Assembly: GCA_937952975.1 (NCBI GenBank)
Contig: CALFXX010000029.1
Span: forward strand, 1 to 16,263
Length of the DNA: 16,263 nucleotides
Reading direction: 5' to 3'
Source of the DNA: an uncultured Alcaligenaceae bacterium
GTDB lineage: Bacteria; Pseudomonadota; Gammaproteobacteria; Burkholderiales; Burkholderiaceae_B
The position numbers and the translations under genes are program-made. Positions within the stretch are counted from its first letter, which is position 1; each line of letters begins with the position of its first letter. Positions 1 to 7,821 of the stretch are shown here, one piece after another. The notes beneath the pieces are model-generated. The model did no database searches. It saw nothing but the letters and a program-made list of their open reading frames with translations, and was not told the DNA's origin.

Positions 1-123
1 CACTCATTCCAAGCGCCCACACTTATCGGTTGTCAAATTTTTAAAGAACAAGGTATTCGGTACTGCTTACTTCGCTTTTGACTCAGAGCCAGTTGCCTGT
101 CTTTGTTTTGTCATCAGCACAGA
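1..123 (-). ncRNA. rRNA operon leader (5' part of pre-16S transcript), partial
   Basis: Read on the minus strand, the segment contains TGTTCTTTAAAA (positions 39-50), very close to the boxA antitermination element of rRNA leaders (E. coli TGCTCTTTAACA). It is followed by GTGTGGGCGCTTGG, which resembles the E. coli 16S leader text after boxA. A strong promoter lies just upstream (130-158). The transcript would leave the window at its left edge, so the 16S gene itself is not seen. The alternative, an internal spacer boxA ahead of a 23S gene, is less likely because a full promoter sits directly upstream. Confidence 0.7.
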
Positions 124-129
124 AACGAG

Positions 130-183
130 ATTATGAGGCATTTTTTTGTCTGTGTCAAATTAGGTTTTAAATAATTTTTCACT
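130..183 (-). promoter_or_regulatory. rRNA-type sigma70 promoter with UP element
   Basis: On the minus strand there is a perfect -35 TTGACA (153-158), a 17-bp spacer, and a -10 CATAAT (130-135), five of six matches to consensus. Directly upstream of the -35 lies an A/T-rich tract (about 159-183), as expected of an UP element bound by the RNA polymerase alpha C-terminal domain. Transcription should start near 122-124 and enter the boxA-bearing leader. The spacing and the downstream leader together make an rRNA promoter the best reading. Confidence 0.75.
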
Positions 184-275
184 GACGACTGCAAAAAACA
201 CTTTCAAAAACTTTTGTCCTGCCAAGCCCGCTAATATAGCATGAATACGTACAGCACATCTACCCTGAGAAACTC

Positions 276-1739
276 ATGACCGAAGATATTCTAATTAACG
301 TCACCCCATTTGAGACCCGCGTGGCCTTGGTGGCACAGGGAGCGGTACAAGAACTCCATATAGAGCGCGCCATTCAACGTGGACAGGTCGGTAACATTTA
401 TCTTGGTAAGGTGGTCCGCGTCTTACCCGGTATGCAAAGCGCTTTCATTGATATTGGCCTCGAGAAAGCCGCGTTTTTACACATTGCCGACCTTCGTGAA
501 AATCGTCAGGCGCGCACGCAAAACACGCCCCCTATTGCAATAGAAAAGCTCTTGTTTGAGGGGCAAAGCCTCATGACTCAGGTCATTAAGGATCCCATTG
601 GCACGAAGGGCGCACGTCTTTCAACGCAAATTAGTATTGCAGGACGAATGTTGGTCTACCTGCCCCACGAACCGCATATCGGGATTTCACAAAAGATTGG
701 TTCTGAGAGCGAGCGCCAATCCTTGCGTGACCGAGTACAAGCGCTTGTTCCGGCAACCGAGGGTGGCGGATTTATTGTGCGCACGCAGGCAGAGCTTGCG
801 ACAGACGACGAGCTTGCGGCGGATCTGGCCTATTTGCAAAAACTTTGGGCCAACGTGCAGCAGGCCGCGCGCACACTACCCGCTACGAGCTTGTTACACC
901 AGGACCTCAGCCTGGCGCAACGCGTATTGCGCGATATGGTCACACCCAGTACGCACCGCATCTTGATGGATTCGCGTAGCACCTATGCAGAACTCGAGAC
1001 CTGGGCTCAAACTTACACGCCGTCAGTCACAGCACGCCTTGAACATCACAGCAGCGAGCGTCCGTTGTTTGACACGGCCAACATTGAAGAAGAAATCAAA
1101 TTGGCGCTTTCGCGCCGCGTTGATTTGAAATCGGGCGGCTACTTAATCATTGATCAGACTGAGGCGCTCACCACAATTGACGTCAATACAGGCGGTTTTG
1201 TTGGGGGTCGCAATTTTGACGACACGATTTTTAAAACCAACCTCGAGGCAGCACAGGCTGCTGCCCGCCAGTTGCGGCTGCGCAATCTAGGCGGGATCAT
1301 CATCATTGACTTTATTGATATGGATGAACCGGGTCATCGCGAAGCTGTCATGGCTGAACTACAGAAAGCCTTGGCGCCTGACCGAACCCGCATGACGGTC
1401 AATGGGTTTACGCAATTGGGTCTGGTCGAGATGACACGCAAACGCACGCGCGACTCACTGGCGCACCAACTGTGCGAGCCCTGCCCAACGTGCCAGGGGC
1501 GGGGCAACGTTCGAACGAATCGCAGCATTTGTTATGAGATATTGCGCGAGATTTTGCGCGAGGCAAGGCAATTTAATCCGCGCGAATTTAAAATTTTGGC
1601 TTCGCAACATGTTGTTGATCTATTTTTAGAAGAAGAGAGCCAACATCTTGCGTTGCTCGGGGATTTTGTGGGCAAACGAATATCGCTTGAGGTGGCCAGA
1701 GACTACAGCCAGGAACAGTACGATATTGTGCTGAGCTAA
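276..1739 (+). CDS. rng: Ribonuclease G (RNase E/G family)
   Basis: This is a cytoplasmic endoribonuclease that in E. coli matures the 5' end of 16S rRNA and cuts some mRNAs. The 487-residue length matches RNase G and lacks the long degradosome tail of RNase E. An S1-type RNA-binding region (about 37-117) carries the GNIYLGKVVRVLPGMQSAFIDIG motif split across residues 39-61. The catalytic metal-binding aspartates are D302 (IDVNTGG) and D345 (IIDFIDM), corresponding to D303 and D346 of RNase E. A CPTC zinc-link motif lies at 403-406. The ATG start has a modest GAGAA Shine-Dalgarno about 6 nt upstream. The gene diverges from the rRNA promoter; its own promoter is unclear (a weak TTGTCC/TATAGC pair at 214-240 with a short spacer). 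Family assignment is secure. Confidence 0.96.
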   Translation: MTEDILINVTPFETRVALVAQGAVQELHIERAIQRGQVGNIYLGKVVRVLPGMQSAFIDIGLEKAAFLHIADLRENRQARTQNTPPIAIEKLLFEGQSLMTQVIKDPIGTKGARLSTQISIAGRMLVYLPHEPHIGISQKIGSESERQSLRDRVQALVPATEGGGFIVRTQAELATDDELAADLAYLQKLWANVQQAARTLPATSLLHQDLSLAQRVLRDMVTPSTHRILMDSRSTYAELETWAQTYTPSVTARLEHHSSERPLFDTANIEEEIKLALSRRVDLKSGGYLIIDQTEALTTIDVNTGGFVGGRNFDDTIFKTNLEAAQAAARQLRLRNLGGIIIIDFIDMDEPGHREAVMAELQKALAPDRTRMTVNGFTQLGLVEMTRKRTRDSLAHQLCEPCPTCQGRGNVRTNRSICYEILREILREARQFNPREFKILASQHVVDLFLEEESQHLALLGDFVGKRISLEVARDYSQEQYDIVLS

Positions 1740-1870
1740 AACCGTCAAAAAAACCCGTTAAAAACCTGCCCGACTACTAGACGCTGAGTCGCACACGTGC
1801 GACCGAGCGTGGCACATATGCCCTACAGCCATCAAGACTCAAGCACAACAAAACCTTGAGGTCGAACACC
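1740..1870. other. Convergent intergenic gap between rng and the nitroreductase
   Basis: Both flanking genes end here. Two inverted repeats are visible: GTCGCAC/GTGCGAC with a 2-nt centre (1788-1803), and CTCAAG/CTTGAG (1838-1843 and 1855-1860) with an 11-nt loop. Neither is followed by a U-run on either strand, so neither is a convincing intrinsic terminator, although either could block read-through weakly. No gene is seen. Confidence 0.4.
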
Positions 1871-2722
1871 TTATTTCAAGCTAAATTTTTGCGCGCGAAT
1901 ATATTCGCCAAAATTGTCGCGCTCGGGCATTGAATAATGCCGGGCTTTATCTTCAGACCAGCCGTTGAATTCAACATCGGGGTAGCGCCCGCTGTGGCGT
2001 TGTTTACGTAAGGGAAACAAGGCATGGCGGCGCTGATCGTACTCGTCGATTTGAGTGCGAACATCGACTTCGTCAAACTGATTTGTATGCACGGTTGTTC
2101 CCAAGGGCAAGCGAGGGATAATGCGCCCGCCTTCGACGGGGTAGCCCACACACAAGCCTGCAATCGGAAACACCGCCTCAGGCAAACCAAGAAGGTCGCT
2201 GGTTTCACGCGAATGATTGCGTACTGCACTAATGGGCACAACGCCCAAACCAACTGCCTCGGCTGCGCGAATGAACTGCGCCAGGACTAAGCCGGCATCA
2301 ACCGCAGCATTCATAAAGTGATCAAGGTGTTCGTTCACGAACGGCTTGCCGCGCCACGCGCCGATCTGGCGAATCCGACGATTGTTACCGCAGAAGACTA
2401 AAAATACCGGCGCGTCGTTGATCCAAGGCATATCGGGGATCAATGACGCGATCGCTTTGATTTTTTCGCGGTCTGTCACATTGATGATGTCGGCCTGCTG
2501 TAAGTCAGACTTAGAGGGTGACGATAAGGCACAGGCGAATAGCAGCTTCAGGAGGTCGGCGTCGATCGGCTGCTCGGTCCAGCGACGATGTGAACTATGG
2601 GTCAGCATGCGTAAGAGTTCGCTCGCATTGGGCAGCCCCTCGGGAACGATAAACGTTTCGCCGAATCTGGCCAACGCGGCGCTCGCTAACTGCTCGGTAA
2701 TTGGATCGCTTGGATGACTCAT
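1871..2722 (-). CDS. Nitroreductase family FMN oxidoreductase (NfsA-like, NADPH-dependent)
   Basis: A soluble flavoenzyme of the nitroreductase fold, expected to transfer electrons from NAD(P)H through FMN to nitro compounds, quinones or similar acceptors. The physiological substrate is unknown. Motifs include the N-terminal phosphate/FMN-binding HSSHRRWTEQPI (42-53), SSPSKSDLQQ (67-76), GLGVVPI with a following RN pair (158-169), and CVGYP (191-195). The C-terminal extension after about residue 200 (PRLPL, then a charged tail) is typical of the NfsA/Frp subgroup rather than the short NfnB type. Length 283 is slightly above the E. coli NfsA size (about 240) because of an N-terminal extension of about 40 residues. 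The ATG start has a good AGGGG Shine-Dalgarno at 2728-2732. It is probably monocistronic, with its own promoter in the A/T-rich island upstream. Confidence 0.88.
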   Translation of the reverse strand: MSHPSDPITEQLASAALARFGETFIVPEGLPNASELLRMLTHSSHRRWTEQPIDADLLKLLFACALSSPSKSDLQQADIINVTDREKIKAIASLIPDMPWINDAPVFLVFCGNNRRIRQIGAWRGKPFVNEHLDHFMNAAVDAGLVLAQFIRAAEAVGLGVVPISAVRNHSRETSDLLGLPEAVFPIAGLCVGYPVEGGRIIPRLPLGTTVHTNQFDEVDVRTQIDEYDQRRHALFPLRKQRHSGRYPDVEFNGWSEDKARHYSMPERDNFGEYIRAQKFSLK

Positions 2723-2754
2723 GTTTGCCCCTGTCGCCCTGACCTGAAGATTAA

Positions 2755-2890
2755 ATCGCTTTAGATTATTTTTATATATCCGGATTTATTTAATTATCAA
2801 TAATCTGTTTTTTAGAATAAATGGACTAATTTTTAAAAAATAATATCAATATTTTTATATATTTATTGGATAAATCTTATGTTTCACTTC
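2755..2890. other. A/T-rich intergenic island between msbA and the nitroreductase
   Basis: By direct count, only 16 of the 120 bases at 2761-2880 are G or C (13%), against roughly half in the surrounding genes. It contains runs of A and T and several TATAT steps, and holds the nitroreductase promoter. Such tracts are usual sites for curved DNA or H-NS/MvaT-type silencing. No ORF, RNA gene or convincing terminator is visible. Confidence 0.6.
2763..2806 (-). promoter_or_regulatory. Nitroreductase promoter framed by an inverted repeat
   Basis: On the minus strand a -35 TTGATA (2795-2800) precedes a -10 read either as TATATA (2773-2778, 16-bp spacer) or TATAAA (2771-2776, 18-bp spacer). A perfect 8-bp inverted repeat, AGATTATT (2763-2770) and AATAATCT (2799-2806), brackets it: one arm overlaps the -35, the other falls about where transcription would start. 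That geometry would suit a repressor operator for the nitroreductase, but in such A/T-rich DNA a chance repeat is possible. Confidence 0.5.
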
Positions 2891-2949
2891 ATTCGTGTCT
2901 AGCTGGTAATCGGGAGAACTAGGTATTTTGTCAAACCGGATGCCCTACT

Positions 2950-4725
2950 CTACTCATCACGAAATTGCATTTGATATAAGCCGGCGTAAGCCCCGCCCAG
3001 AGCCAACAGCTCGGCGTGAGAACCCTGCTCGACGACCCTTCCCCGATCCATCACGACGATCTTATCTGCGTTTTGTACGGTGGATAAGCGATGCGCAATC
3101 ACTAACGTCGTACGCCCTTTCATCAAGGTTTCGAGTGACGCTTGCACCTGGCGCTCGGATTCATTGTCCAACGCAGAGGTGGCTTCATCAAGTATGAGTA
3201 TCGGGGCGTTTTTGATTAACGCGCGAGCGATCGCCAAGCGCTGGCGTTGCCCACCCGATAAGCGCGTGGCGTTTTCACCCACTTTCGTTTGGATACCTAA
3301 GGGCAGGCTGTCCACAAACTCAAGCAAGTTTGCTGCTTGTAACGCCGCACGAATTTCAGCTTCAGAGGCATCGTGCAGCGCCCCATACCCTACGTTAACC
3401 GCGATGGTGTCGTCAAACAAAACAACGTCCTGACTGACCAAAGAAAGTTGCTCGCGCAGATTACGCAACGAGACCGACTCGATATCACGGCCATCAATCA
3501 ACACTTGACCGCTGCCTGGGGCGACAAAGCGCGGCAGCATATTCACCAAGGTGGTTTTACCGCTGCCCGAGCGCCCTACCAAGGCGACCGTTTGGCCCGG
3601 TTCAGCAACGATACTGATCTGCGCCAATGTATCGACATCGGCCTCTGCAAAACGATGTGACACGGCTCTAAATTCGACTCGACCGTTCACGCGACCCTCA
3701 AAGCTTCCGGTCGCGTGATCCACCTCGGAGGGCTGATCAACCAAAATAAACACGCTTTCGGCCGACACGAGCATTTTTTGGGTACGGCTTGCGACCTTGG
3801 TTAAGCGCTTAACCGGATCAAAAATCTGCGCCAGTGCCGCCATAAAGGCGGCAAAACTACCCACTGTTAAGGTGCCGGCATTGCCCTGGCTTAACGCAAC
3901 CGAGATCACTGCTGCAACGGCGATCGCCGTCACCACTTGAGTAATCGGGGTCAACGCCGCGTCTGAGGTCGCAGCCCGCATGTCAAAGCGGCGTAAACGG
4001 CCGCTGACATAGGCAAAGCGCTTACGCTCAAACGCATACCCATCAAACAGTTTGACCACACGCTGCCCGTCAATTCCCTCGTTGACAACGCGGGTGAGTT
4101 CGGCGTTCATGTTGACGGTGTCGCGGTTAATACGACGCATGCGGGCAATGAAGCCGCGTGAGATCAACACCGAAATCGGCATCGTGAGCAAAATAATGAG
4201 CGTCAACTGCCATGACATATAGAGCAGTACGCCGATCGACGCGATCACCACCAACGACTCGCGCACCACGACCGTCAACACATCGGTGGCGTAGCTTGTG
4301 ACATTGCCTGCATCAACCGTGAAGCGATTCAACAGGCGTCCGGTATCGCCTTTTTTGAACTCGCTGTCGGGCATCGATAATAATTTCTCGAACATATCGG
4401 CGCGTACGCCTAACAAGACATTGTTTGCCACCCAGGCCAGCAAATAATCGCTGAAAAAATTACAGACCCCTCGCAAGGAAATCAGCGCAATAATGGCAAG
4501 AGGCACTTGCCAAACGTACTCAGGTTTGGCACCAGAAAAACCCTCGTCAAGCAGGGGCTTCATTGCCACGGCTAGTGTCGGCTGCGTCGCTGCGGCACCC
4601 GCCATAAACAGCACGGCGAGGGCCAGGCCCTTCCAGTAGGCACCAACGCGTTCGTAAATACGACGCCACAAAGTGATGCTCAGGGGAGAAGATGAGCTAG
4701 CAGGGAGGCCGGTCAATTGAGTCAA
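2950..4725 (-). CDS. msbA: Lipid A export ABC transporter MsbA (permease-ATPase fusion)
   Basis: A homodimeric inner-membrane flippase that moves lipid A-core from the cytoplasmic to the periplasmic leaflet using ATP. An exporter transmembrane domain occupies about residues 30-315 and the nucleotide-binding domain about 350-585. Visible motifs: Walker A GRSGSGKT (384-391), Q-loop Q432, signature LSGGQ (489-493), Walker B ILILDE (509-514) and switch H545. Length 591 fits MsbA (E. coli 582). The start is uncertain. The frame begins at a TTG at 4723-4725 with only a weak AGAG upstream; the first internal ATG (M41) would remove part of the first membrane helix, so a TTG start is preferred. The gene diverges from the waaF-like gene, and LPS genes surround it, supporting lipid A rather than drug export. 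A generic lipid/drug exporter is the less likely alternative. Confidence 0.93.
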   Translation of the reverse strand: MTQLTGLPASSSSPLSITLWRRIYERVGAYWKGLALAVLFMAGAAATQPTLAVAMKPLLDEGFSGAKPEYVWQVPLAIIALISLRGVCNFFSDYLLAWVANNVLLGVRADMFEKLLSMPDSEFKKGDTGRLLNRFTVDAGNVTSYATDVLTVVVRESLVVIASIGVLLYMSWQLTLIILLTMPISVLISRGFIARMRRINRDTVNMNAELTRVVNEGIDGQRVVKLFDGYAFERKRFAYVSGRLRRFDMRAATSDAALTPITQVVTAIAVAAVISVALSQGNAGTLTVGSFAAFMAALAQIFDPVKRLTKVASRTQKMLVSAESVFILVDQPSEVDHATGSFEGRVNGRVEFRAVSHRFAEADVDTLAQISIVAEPGQTVALVGRSGSGKTTLVNMLPRFVAPGSGQVLIDGRDIESVSLRNLREQLSLVSQDVVLFDDTIAVNVGYGALHDASEAEIRAALQAANLLEFVDSLPLGIQTKVGENATRLSGGQRQRLAIARALIKNAPILILDEATSALDNESERQVQASLETLMKGRTTLVIAHRLSTVQNADKIVVMDRGRVVEQGSHAELLALGGAYAGLYQMQFRDE

Positions 4726-4858
4726 AATAACGCTCTGGTCAGCAGAAAGCTGAAGTTTACCCGCTCTGGGAGAGAAGCAAGGTCCTGTGCACCGAGCCTT
4801 TACGCTTGAGCCTGCATGCTGGCACCTCTGCCCTAGAAATCATTCGGGTGAGAAGGAC

Positions 4859-4887
4859 TTGGGCTGCAGGCACACTTGTCGTATCCT
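4859..4887 (+). promoter_or_regulatory. Possible weak promoter for the waaF-ydcF pair
   Basis: A TTGGGC at 4859-4864 and TATCCT at 4882-4887 are spaced by 17 bp, 29 bp ahead of the waaF-like start. Each box matches only three or four consensus positions. The 191-bp divergent gap to msbA must hold promoters for both directions, but I see no strong sigma70 match for msbA. The waaF-like gene has only a distant AAGG as Shine-Dalgarno. Confidence 0.25.
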
Positions 4888-4916
4888 TACGCAATGAACT
4901 TAAGGTTAAATAAGTA

Positions 4917-5873
4917 ATGCAACAAGAACCAATTTTGATCCGTCTGCCGAACTGGGTGGGCGACGTGTGTATGAGTTTGCCAGTGCTAGATATGCTGCGC
5001 CGTCTCAACATACCCTTTGCCGTGTGCGCGCGAGGCTGGGCGAAGGATCTCTTGGCGGGCCTAGGGATTGAGGGATTTTTACCCATGTCTGGCCGTCTGA
5101 TCGATGACGTGAGCGAAGTGCGCGCCTGGCGTAAAAAGCACCCGCAATACCGGCGAGGTCTACTGTTGCCAGACTCGCTGTCAAGCGCCTTGTGTTTTCG
5201 CCTTGCTGGCCTGCAAAGCGCAGGCTGGCGAGATGATGGTCGCAGCTTGCTCTTGCGCTGGCCGCTGCACAAACCAACCGAACCCTTGCACGCCGTGCAA
5301 AGCTACTTTGCCTTGGCCAAACACGCGTTAGCAGCGTGGGGCATTGATGCACAACCGCAGGCACTGCCCGACCGTTTGCATTTGCCGCTCACCAAACAAC
5401 ACACTCAAAGTGCCCATGATCAGCTCAACGCAGCCGGTCTGAAGGCCGGTGACTTTGTGCTGATCGCTCCGACCGCTACCGGCACCCACAAAGGGCAAGC
5501 AAAAGTTTGGCCACAGTTCGATGCGTTTACGCGCATTCTGCAAAACAACGGTGTGCGAGTCGCGATGTGCCCCCCAAAAGCTGAACAGGCGGCAGCGCTG
5601 CGTGCCGTTCCGACTGCCGATTTGATCGACCCACTGCGACTCGGTGGCTTTTGTGCCCTCACCCGTCTTGCCAAAGTTGTTATTTGCAATGATTCGGGTG
5701 TGTCGCACCTATGCGCAGCGATCGGCGCCAAACAGGTCACACTATTTGGCGTCACTGACCCGGCACGCACTGGCCCTTGGACCCCTGAAAGCATGAATCT
5801 GGGTCAACTGGGTCAATGGCCAACCGTGGGCGAAGTCGTACAGAAGACACAACAATTTTTTATCTCTCGTTAA
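4917..5873 (+). CDS. waaF: GT9 ADP-heptose:LPS heptosyltransferase, WaaF-type
   Basis: A cytoplasmic, membrane-associated glycosyltransferase that adds heptose from an ADP-heptose donor to the LPS inner core. The N-terminal acceptor-side motif LPNWVGD (10-16, D16) and the LLPDSLSSAL stretch followed by GWRDDGR (about 83-109) follow the order seen in WaaF. The C-terminal donor domain shows PTATGTHKGQAKVWP (185-199), with lysines 192 and 196, NDSGVSHL (258-265) and LFGVTDP (276-282). At 318 residues it is a little shorter than E. coli WaaF (348). Start ATG; the ydcF-like gene follows after 50 bp, so the two are probably cotranscribed. GT9 membership is secure. Heptosyltransferase II rather than I or III is inferred from motif resemblance only. 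Confidence 0.85.
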   Translation: MQQEPILIRLPNWVGDVCMSLPVLDMLRRLNIPFAVCARGWAKDLLAGLGIEGFLPMSGRLIDDVSEVRAWRKKHPQYRRGLLLPDSLSSALCFRLAGLQSAGWRDDGRSLLLRWPLHKPTEPLHAVQSYFALAKHALAAWGIDAQPQALPDRLHLPLTKQHTQSAHDQLNAAGLKAGDFVLIAPTATGTHKGQAKVWPQFDAFTRILQNNGVRVAMCPPKAEQAAALRAVPTADLIDPLRLGGFCALTRLAKVVICNDSGVSHLCAAIGAKQVTLFGVTDPARTGPWTPESMNLGQLGQWPTVGEVVQKTQQFFISR

Positions 5874-5891
5874 GATGAGATCAACGTGCTG

Positions 5892-5923
5892 TTTTTCTAA
5901 AGTCTTTTCCACATAAAGAAAAA
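5892..5923 (+). promoter_or_regulatory. A/U hairpin just before the ydcF-like start
   Basis: TTTTTCT (5892-5898) and AGAAAAA (5917-5923) are perfect complements separated by 18 nt. The 3' arm abuts the GTG start and covers the only Shine-Dalgarno-like AAAGAAA. In mRNA the pairing could hide the ribosome site, but a 7-bp, nearly all-A:U stem is weak. Confidence 0.25.
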
Positions 5924-6691
5924 GTGCTCTCACAGATCCCTTTCTCGAATCTATTTTTATACCCACCGAGCCTGGGGCTACTGCTCTTGCTGATTGCGGT
6001 GCTGTGCGCGCTGCGCGCCTATAAACGCACGGCGGTGTTGTTCTCGCTGTTAGGGCTGGGCTGGATGCTGCTGTGGTCTCTACCAATCACTTCACTGTAT
6101 TTTGGCGGCAAACTTGAAACACGCTTTGCCTATGAAGAGGCTGCGCGCGCGCCACGGGCTGATGTCATTGTGGTGCTAGGGGGCAACACACAGGCCAACC
6201 GTGCGAACTGGTTTGAGCCCTATAACCGCGCCACGGCTTTTGATCGAATCGATCGCGCAGCAGCGTTGTACTTCGCCGGACGCGCACCAAAGATTTTGTT
6301 ATCGGGCGGAGCACTTGAAGGTAAAGTCAGTGAGGCGCGCATCATGGCTAAGATCTTGCGCCAACGTGGTGTCCCAGAGTCTGCACTCATCCTAGAAAAC
6401 GATAGTCGCTACACATACGAGAACGCACAGTTTTCAGATCGGATGATGCAAACCGCTCACCTCAAACGGGCACTGTTAGTGACCTCGGCGTTGCATATGC
6501 CGCGCGCACTCGCAACATTTATTAAGCGTGGCATTGACACCATACCGGCATCGAGCGCCCCGCAAATCACACTGCCCGATGACGAACCCTTAAACCCGTG
6601 GCTGCCGCATATTCGTAGCCTTGAAGCCAGCCGGACGATCATTAAAGAATATCTAGGACTTTTTGGCTATTGGTTGCGCGGCTGGGTTTGA
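5924..6691 (+). CDS. YdcF/ElyC/SanA-type DUF218 inner-membrane protein
   Basis: An inner-membrane protein with two N-terminal hydrophobic helices (about 10-31 and 36-56) followed by a soluble DUF218 domain. The domain shows VIVVLGG (81-87), LYFAGRAPKILLSGG (115-129), LENDSRYTYENA (157-168) and VTSALHMPRA (186-195), all typical of the family. E. coli relatives ElyC and SanA affect envelope integrity and undecaprenyl-phosphate use; the biochemical activity is not established. The start is GTG at 5924-5926; the next ATG (M48) lies inside the second helix, so the GTG is preferred. It lies 50 bp after the waaF-like gene and overlaps the oppositely oriented glycosyltransferase gene at its 3' end by 25 bp. 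The context suggests a role in LPS or carrier-lipid homeostasis, which is inference. Confidence 0.85.
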   Translation: MLSQIPFSNLFLYPPSLGLLLLLIAVLCALRAYKRTAVLFSLLGLGWMLLWSLPITSLYFGGKLETRFAYEEAARAPRADVIVVLGGNTQANRANWFEPYNRATAFDRIDRAAALYFAGRAPKILLSGGALEGKVSEARIMAKILRQRGVPESALILENDSRYTYENAQFSDRMMQTAHLKRALLVTSALHMPRALATFIKRGIDTIPASSAPQITLPDDEPLNPWLPHIRSLEASRTIIKEYLGLFGYWLRGWV

Positions 6692-7821
6692 GCATCGCGA
6701 CGAGCCTGTATGCTCTCTGCATAGAGAGCCTCGTATTTTTGCGCTGCAGCTGTCCAGGACAATGAGCCAACAAGTTTGGCCGCGTGATGCAAAAGATTTG
6801 CGCGCAACGCGTGATCTGAATTCAACGCAAACAAACCTTGGGCGATTTCGCGCGCGTCTTGAGGGTCGTTTAACACCCACGCATCATGAAGATGCGTCAC
6901 GTAGCGACCAAACCCGCAAAACTCTGGGCCGCTGACGATGACCGGCAAGCCATGCGCCATCGCCTCGAGTGGAGCAAGCCCAAAGCTATCGATCAAGGTC
7001 GGGTGAACATAAACATCGGCAGCCTGATAGTACGGTGACACCTCAGAAGTTGGCGGAATCAGACTGATGCGAGCAACGAGTTTGGGGTGATTAACATCCA
7101 AATAGTCTTTAATTTCAGGCTGAGCACCAACCACCGCAAGTCGAAAATTTTCGGGGAGCTGGCTTAAGGCGTCGAGCACGGTGGCGAGACCCTTTCGCAA
7201 GGGGTTGCGCGCGACCAACAAGCAACCGACATCGCCTTGCGTCCAACCCAACTTGGCACGAATCTGCGCACGTAAAACCGGATCAACCGCCACACTGGTC
7301 GCCCCAGGTGCGATCGTGTCAACGGCGAGCTGCTCTCCATAAGAATCGTGTATCCGCTCTTTCAACCAGTGCGAGACAGCGACAACGCGACAGCCAGTTT
7401 TGGCGCGCATGGCCGCCGCTTCAAGCAGTAAATACACGATGTTACTGGGCTGCAAATACACCAGCACGCGTCGCCAGGCATTGATGCCACTCAAGCGGCG
7501 ATAGCGAATCGGCGCAACATGAATCACATGAATATGCCCCGCCCCGCCATTCATGTGCGAGTGCACCACATCAAAATTGTCGCGCGTTAACCGTTTGGCC
7601 TGATAGGCGAAATGCCACACACGCAACCAACTTGGCCATTTTCGGTTCACCGTGACCTTAATCTGCTTCACGGGCAAATCATGCTCAAAATCGTGAGCGA
7701 TCACGGTCACGTCATGGCGCTGCGCTAATACTTCGAACAGATTGACCCCATAGGCTTCGGCGCCACCAAAGCGACGACCAAAGCGATCAATCAGAAGTGC
7801 GATCCGCAAGCGTTCAGACAC
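6667..7821 (-). CDS. GT4 family glycosyltransferase (last gene of the dnaE-LPS cluster)
   Basis: A GT-B fold retaining glycosyltransferase, probably adding a sugar to the LPS core on the cytoplasmic face. The N-terminal acceptor domain has RFGGAEAYG (17-25), HSHMNGG (88-94) and AVSHWLKE (148-155). The donor domain has LLVARNPLRKG (201-211) and PTLIDSFGLAPLEAMAHGLPV (274-294). In the usual E-x7-E signature the first acid is D278 and the second E286, a common GT4 variant. Start is GTG at 7819-7821; its first 8 bases overlap the end of the deacetylase gene, so translation is probably coupled. The 384-residue length is normal. Its 3' end overlaps the ydcF-like gene tail to tail. The sugar donor cannot be deduced. 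Confidence 0.88.
   Translation of the reverse strand: MSERLRIALLIDRFGRRFGGAEAYGVNLFEVLAQRHDVTVIAHDFEHDLPVKQIKVTVNRKWPSWLRVWHFAYQAKRLTRDNFDVVHSHMNGGAGHIHVIHVAPIRYRRLSGINAWRRVLVYLQPSNIVYLLLEAAAMRAKTGCRVVAVSHWLKERIHDSYGEQLAVDTIAPGATSVAVDPVLRAQIRAKLGWTQGDVGCLLVARNPLRKGLATVLDALSQLPENFRLAVVGAQPEIKDYLDVNHPKLVARISLIPPTSEVSPYYQAADVYVHPTLIDSFGLAPLEAMAHGLPVIVSGPEFCGFGRYVTHLHDAWVLNDPQDAREIAQGLFALNSDHALRANLLHHAAKLVGSLSWTAAAQKYEALYAESIQARRDAQTQPRNQ

Noticed and set aside
1788..1803. GTCGCAC/GTGCGAC palindrome after rng as an intrinsic terminator
   Set aside because: Only a 2-nt centre and no following U-run in either direction.
1838..1860. CTCAAG/CTTGAG hairpin as terminator of the nitroreductase
   Set aside because: Six-base stem with an 11-nt loop and no U-tract; could arise by chance.
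4757..5272. 171-codon minus-strand ORF opposite the waaF-like gene, upstream of msbA
   Set aside because: The translation is Arg/Ser-rich with no recognisable motif, lies almost wholly antisense to a well supported GT9 gene, and has the look of a shadow frame.
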